The position numbers and the translations under genes were made by a program. Shown in pieces: positions 6,746 through 8,429 of a stretch of DNA of 8,429 bases; position 1 is the first letter of the stretch; each line of letters opens with the position of its first letter. The notes under the pieces are model-generated. The model had not been told where the DNA came from, made no database searches, and was given only the letters and a program-made list of their open reading frames with translations. The stretch spans positions 1-8,429 of the forward strand of contig JBBRZI010000038.1 in assembly GCA_038236865.1 (NCBI GenBank), in the 5' to 3' direction. This stretch comes from UBA4729 sp038236865 (lineage in GTDB: Bacteria; Patescibacteriota; Saccharimonadia; Saccharimonadales; UBA4665).

Positions 6746-7330
6746 TTAGTTAGTAACGCTGAAGTCTAACATGGTGCTGTTGCTGTTGCTAGCATCACCA
6801 GTTGTAGCTGAGCCGCCGGTCGTATTGTTCTCAACGCTGGCGTCTCCAGAGGTTGCAGTCTGATGGTTGGTGTTAGAAACCGTTAGATTGTTCGTATTGG
6901 TGACGTGAAGCGTGTTGGTAACGGTCGACTCGATTGCGTTGCGAGAGCTTGGCCCGGTCGTGTGGATGGTGCCACTATTGTCGCCGCCAGAACTCATGCC
7001 ATTAAGCCAGGCGCTGCCGGCACTATTGTCGACGCTGACGCTGGCAGAAAGGCTATTGTCGTTGCTGGCGCTGCCACTGGTAGCGTCTCCAGCAGTAGTA
7101 TTGTGCTCAGCTTCGGCTTCACCTGTGCGGCTCGTTTGCGTATTGTTGTTAGTGGCCCGCAGATCATTGTGATTCGCAACCGTCGCACTGTTCGTTACGT
7201 GTGAACGAACATGGTTGGTCGAATTTGGCCCAGTGTTACTGATATCGCCTGTGGCGGCTGCTGCAAAACCTGTCGTTAGGCTGAGGCCCAATACGGTGGT
7301 CGCTGCAGCTCGGATTAGTTGCTTTTTCAT
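6746..7330 (-). CDS. Small secreted two-repeat protein, candidate fibre subunit, 194 aa
   Basis: The start is supported by GGGAGGT seven nt before the ATG, the strongest ribosome binding site in the cluster. Residues 1-25 are a classical signal peptide (KKQLIR, hydrophobic AAATTVLGLSLTTGF, AAAA before the cut). The mature part is two ~70-residue repeats, 31-103 and 123-194. Each begins TGP(N/S)S(T/R)N and continues TVTNxxxVxNxNxLxxxNxNxQT, then SGxAxxExNTTxGxATxGxASNxNS, then a hydrophobic strand. A Gly/Ser linker (104-122) joins them. There are no Cys, no anchor and almost no charge. This periodic Asn/Thr/Gly/Ser pattern suggests a parallel beta-solenoid or amyloid-like subunit; resemblance to curlin (CsgA) is in style only. 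The large neighbour carries the same repeat signature, so the two may co-assemble. Confidence 0.87.
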   Translation of the reverse strand: MKKQLIRAAATTVLGLSLTTGFAAAATGDISNTGPNSTNHVRSHVTNSATVANHNDLRATNNNTQTSRTGEAEAEHNTTAGDATSGSASNDNSLSASVSVDNSAGSAWLNGMSSGGDNSGTIHTTGPSSRNAIESTVTNTLHVTNTNNLTVSNTNHQTATSGDASVENNTTGGSATTGDASNSNSTMLDFSVTN

Positions 7331-7385
7331 TGTTATTACCTCCCATTGGTGGTAGTTAATTGATATTACCGGGCCGTGTGTCCAC

Positions 7386-7426
7386 CCGATTTGAGAAAGC
7401 TAAAACTATGAGCTCTCTCAAATCGG
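7386..7426 (-). other. 11-bp perfect hairpin between membrane-protein and subunit genes
   Basis: CCGATTTGAGA at 7386-7396 pairs perfectly with TCTCAAATCGG at 7416-7426, with an inner AGCT/AGCT pair. It lies 20 bp past the stop at 7447 and again lacks a U-tract. Its position relative to the stop matches the hairpin at 6700-6721. Confidence 0.6.
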
Positions 7427-7446
7427 CTGGCCACCCGGTCGTGTCT

Positions 7447-8025
7447 CTACGGCGTCTCGCTCACAGACTCACTCCGTGAGTCGTTAGTGCGAGTGGTCGT
7501 AGAGACATGTAAATGAGTAGAGGTATGATTGGCCCCGCTGGCTGTGCCAGAGCTGGTTTGATTGCTGGAGATGTTCACAGAAGTATTGCTACCGTCACCG
7601 TTGCTAAGGGTTTGTTGTGACGCTCCGTTAACTGGGACGGCCAGGTCCACGCCGTTCACGGTTACTTGGGTATCGGTCGTATCATTATTGGATGATCCTG
7701 GCATAGCGCTATCCTCCTGAGTGTTAGTTGGGCTACCAAACGGGGCATCAGCACCCGGATTGTGATTAGGGGGAGTCGATTGCGTCTGGGTTATCGTCGT
7801 ACCGTGGGTGGCCGAGGACTGAACTTTGGCGTCTTGCGAACTTGCCCCATGATAGTAACTGTTGAAAACGGCAATCGCCACAATAAAAATTAGAGCGCCC
7901 AGCAACTCTGTACCGTAGCGACGACGTAACTGGACTTGGCCGAGTTTGCCAGAGGTTGGCACGGGAGTAACCAGGCTCGGTCGGTCTGTAAGTCTGCGGT
8001 CCTTCAGTGTTCGGATCCAATTCAT
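7447..8025 (-). CDS. Type II membrane protein with Ser/Thr/Asn-rich exterior domain, 192 aa
   Basis: This is the first gene of the surface cluster, with GAGGGGGT three bases before the ATG spacer AAC. Residues 1-36 are a basic cytoplasmic tail (several Arg/Lys, RRR at 34-36). Residues about 38-57 are a single membrane helix (GTELLGALIFIVAIAVFNSY), uncleaved by appearance. The remaining ~135 residues should be outside and are low-complexity, rich in Ser, Thr, Asn and Gly. A short ordered-looking core (about 119-160: TQVTVNGVDLAVPVNG, then GSNTSVNISSNQTSSGTASG) loosely echoes the SG-A/NT style of the downstream secreted repeats. Ser/Thr-rich sequence then runs to the C-terminus. A role as membrane anchor, assembly base or accessory of a surface layer is inferred from order and composition; no enzyme motif is visible. 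Confidence 0.82.
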   Translation of the reverse strand: MNWIRTLKDRRLTDRPSLVTPVPTSGKLGQVQLRRRYGTELLGALIFIVAIAVFNSYYHGASSQDAKVQSSATHGTTITQTQSTPPNHNPGADAPFGSPTNTQEDSAMPGSSNNDTTDTQVTVNGVDLAVPVNGASQQTLSNGDGSNTSVNISSNQTSSGTASGANHTSTHLHVSTTTRTNDSRSESVSETP

Positions 8026-8066
8026 GTTACCCCCTCAGCGAACCTCTTGGTTTACTCGCTAGTAAC

Positions 8067-8099
8067 ATCATAGGAATCGGCAGGACGAGCGACTGTCAA
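8067..8099 (-). promoter_or_regulatory. Possible promoter of the surface cluster (non-ideal spacing)
   Basis: A perfect minus-strand TTGACA (8099-8094) is followed by TATGAT (8072-8067), 42 bp before the ATG at 8025. The spacer is 21 bp, longer than sigma-70 promoters normally accept. Each box alone is good, so either the promoter needs an activator or one of the boxes is fortuitous. Confidence 0.3.
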
Positions 8100-8121
8100 A
8101 ATTCTTACTTATATGTCCTGA

Positions 8122-8137
8122 TGTGACAATAATCACA
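8122..8137. promoter_or_regulatory. TGTGA-N6-TCACA palindrome (CRP/FNR-type operator shape)
   Basis: TGTGACAATAATCACA is a perfect match to the TGTGA-N6-TCACA form of CRP-family sites. Its centre is about 69 bp upstream of the start predicted from the TATGAT at 8067, close to class I activator positions. Whether this organism encodes a CRP-family regulator cannot be seen here. Confidence 0.4.
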
Positions 8138-8161
8138 ATACCAACTCCTGTTGGAACTAAT

Positions 8162-8251
8162 ATGCAACCTCAATTCGACAACAACTCTCACGAAATTAAT
8201 CAATATTTATACGTGCCAAAACGCTCGGATAAGGCAGGCAAAGTGTATTAA
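8162..8251 (+). CDS. Possible 29-aa peptide or gene remnant
   Basis: The frame starts at ATG 8162 and ends at TAA 8251, encoding a mixed-composition peptide (MQPQFDNNSHE…KAGKVY). Only a weak GGAA precedes it. It may be the remnant of an N-terminus or chance; no family recognised. Confidence 0.15.
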   Translation: MQPQFDNNSHEINQYLYVPKRSDKAGKVY

Positions 8252-8332
8252 TAATTATTTAATGTGCCAGCCATTGAGTGATTAAGTACCTACTAGGTAT
8301 AAAACTGTAGTAAGTTTGACTCTAGAAGGGGG

Positions 8333-8361
8333 TTGACCACCACTGTTAAAATTGGTATGAT
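8333..8361 (+). promoter_or_regulatory. Strong + strand promoter (TTGACC-17-TATGAT) reading out of the window
   Basis: TTGACC at 8333-8338 and TATGAT at 8356-8361 have an ideal 17-bp spacer. The -10 and following base (TATGATT) are identical to those of the 16S promoter. It would start a transcript around 8367 heading past the right edge. No coding sequence begins before the end of the window, which suits a structured or rRNA-type transcript. Confidence 0.6.
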
Positions 8362-8374
8362 TGTCAGGTTGACT

Positions 8375-8429
8375 TGAGTTTAGGTAGAGGCATCAGCCAG
8401 AAGAACCGAAAGCTTCGATCGTAAACTCA
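8375..8429 (+). other. Stem closing the start of the new transcript
   Basis: TGAGTTTA at 8375-8382 pairs perfectly with TAAACTCA at 8422-8429, the last eight bases of the window. An inner CGAA/TTCG hairpin lies within. This may be the first domain of an RNA or a leader structure; I do not recognise an RNA family. Confidence 0.35.

Overview
The window looks like a Candidatus Saccharibacteria (TM7, Patescibacteria/CPR) chromosome. The best evidence is the complete 16S rRNA gene. It has the phylum-like stretches around the V4 and V8 regions as I remember them (GGCGTAAAGAGTTGCGTAGGTGGCA; GATGATGTCAGGTCAGTATTTCCCTTACG), a GGTCATAC variant in the 530 loop, and intact anti-Shine-Dalgarno CCTCC. Genes read in the standard bacterial code with ordinary GGAGG-type ribosome binding sites. 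The assignment comes from recognising sequence, not from a database search.

Layout, left to right. (i) 1-105: last 34 codons of a + strand gene, probably gyrA. (ii) 208-972: an unrecognised 254-aa cytoplasmic protein. (iii) 1072-3059: a self-contained 16S transcription unit with its own promoter (TTGACG-18-TATGAT), leader, 16S gene of about 1565 nt with an enlarged V1 helix, and a strong intrinsic terminator right after it. (iv) 3117-3845: a separate tRNA-Ala(TGC) / tRNA-Ile(GAT) unit with its own promoter and terminators. Each tRNA is followed by a related, hairpin-rich element of about 170 bp whose far end repeats the last bases of that tRNA. No 23S or 5S gene follows within the window, so the rRNA operon is split or interrupted. 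(v) 3906-8025: four minus-strand genes. Three encode exported or membrane-anchored Asn/Thr/Ser/Gly-rich proteins; the fourth, nearest the tRNAs, is a small soluble protein with its own promoter. (vi) 8026-8429: non-coding, with a perfect TGTGA-N6-TCACA palindrome, and near the right edge a good + strand promoter (TTGACC-17-TATGAT) with the same -10 hexamer as the 16S promoter.

The most interesting system is the three-gene surface cluster. It holds a type II membrane protein (8025-7447), a small secreted protein with two ~70-residue repeats (7330-6746), and a 711-aa secreted protein with four ~100-residue repeats and a C-terminal membrane helix (6652-4517). Repeats in the two secreted proteins share the signature SGxAxVxxNTTxGxATTGxA, and perfect GC-rich hairpins without U-tracts separate the genes. 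I infer a cell-surface fibre or adhesive layer, with the small protein as possible major subunit and the large one as anchor. This arrangement resembles curli-type systems only by analogy; no known export or nucleation component is visible.

A testable idea links the halves of the window: the surface cluster sits between the 16S/tRNA part of an rRNA locus and a new rRNA-like promoter at 8333, so 23S may begin just past the right edge.
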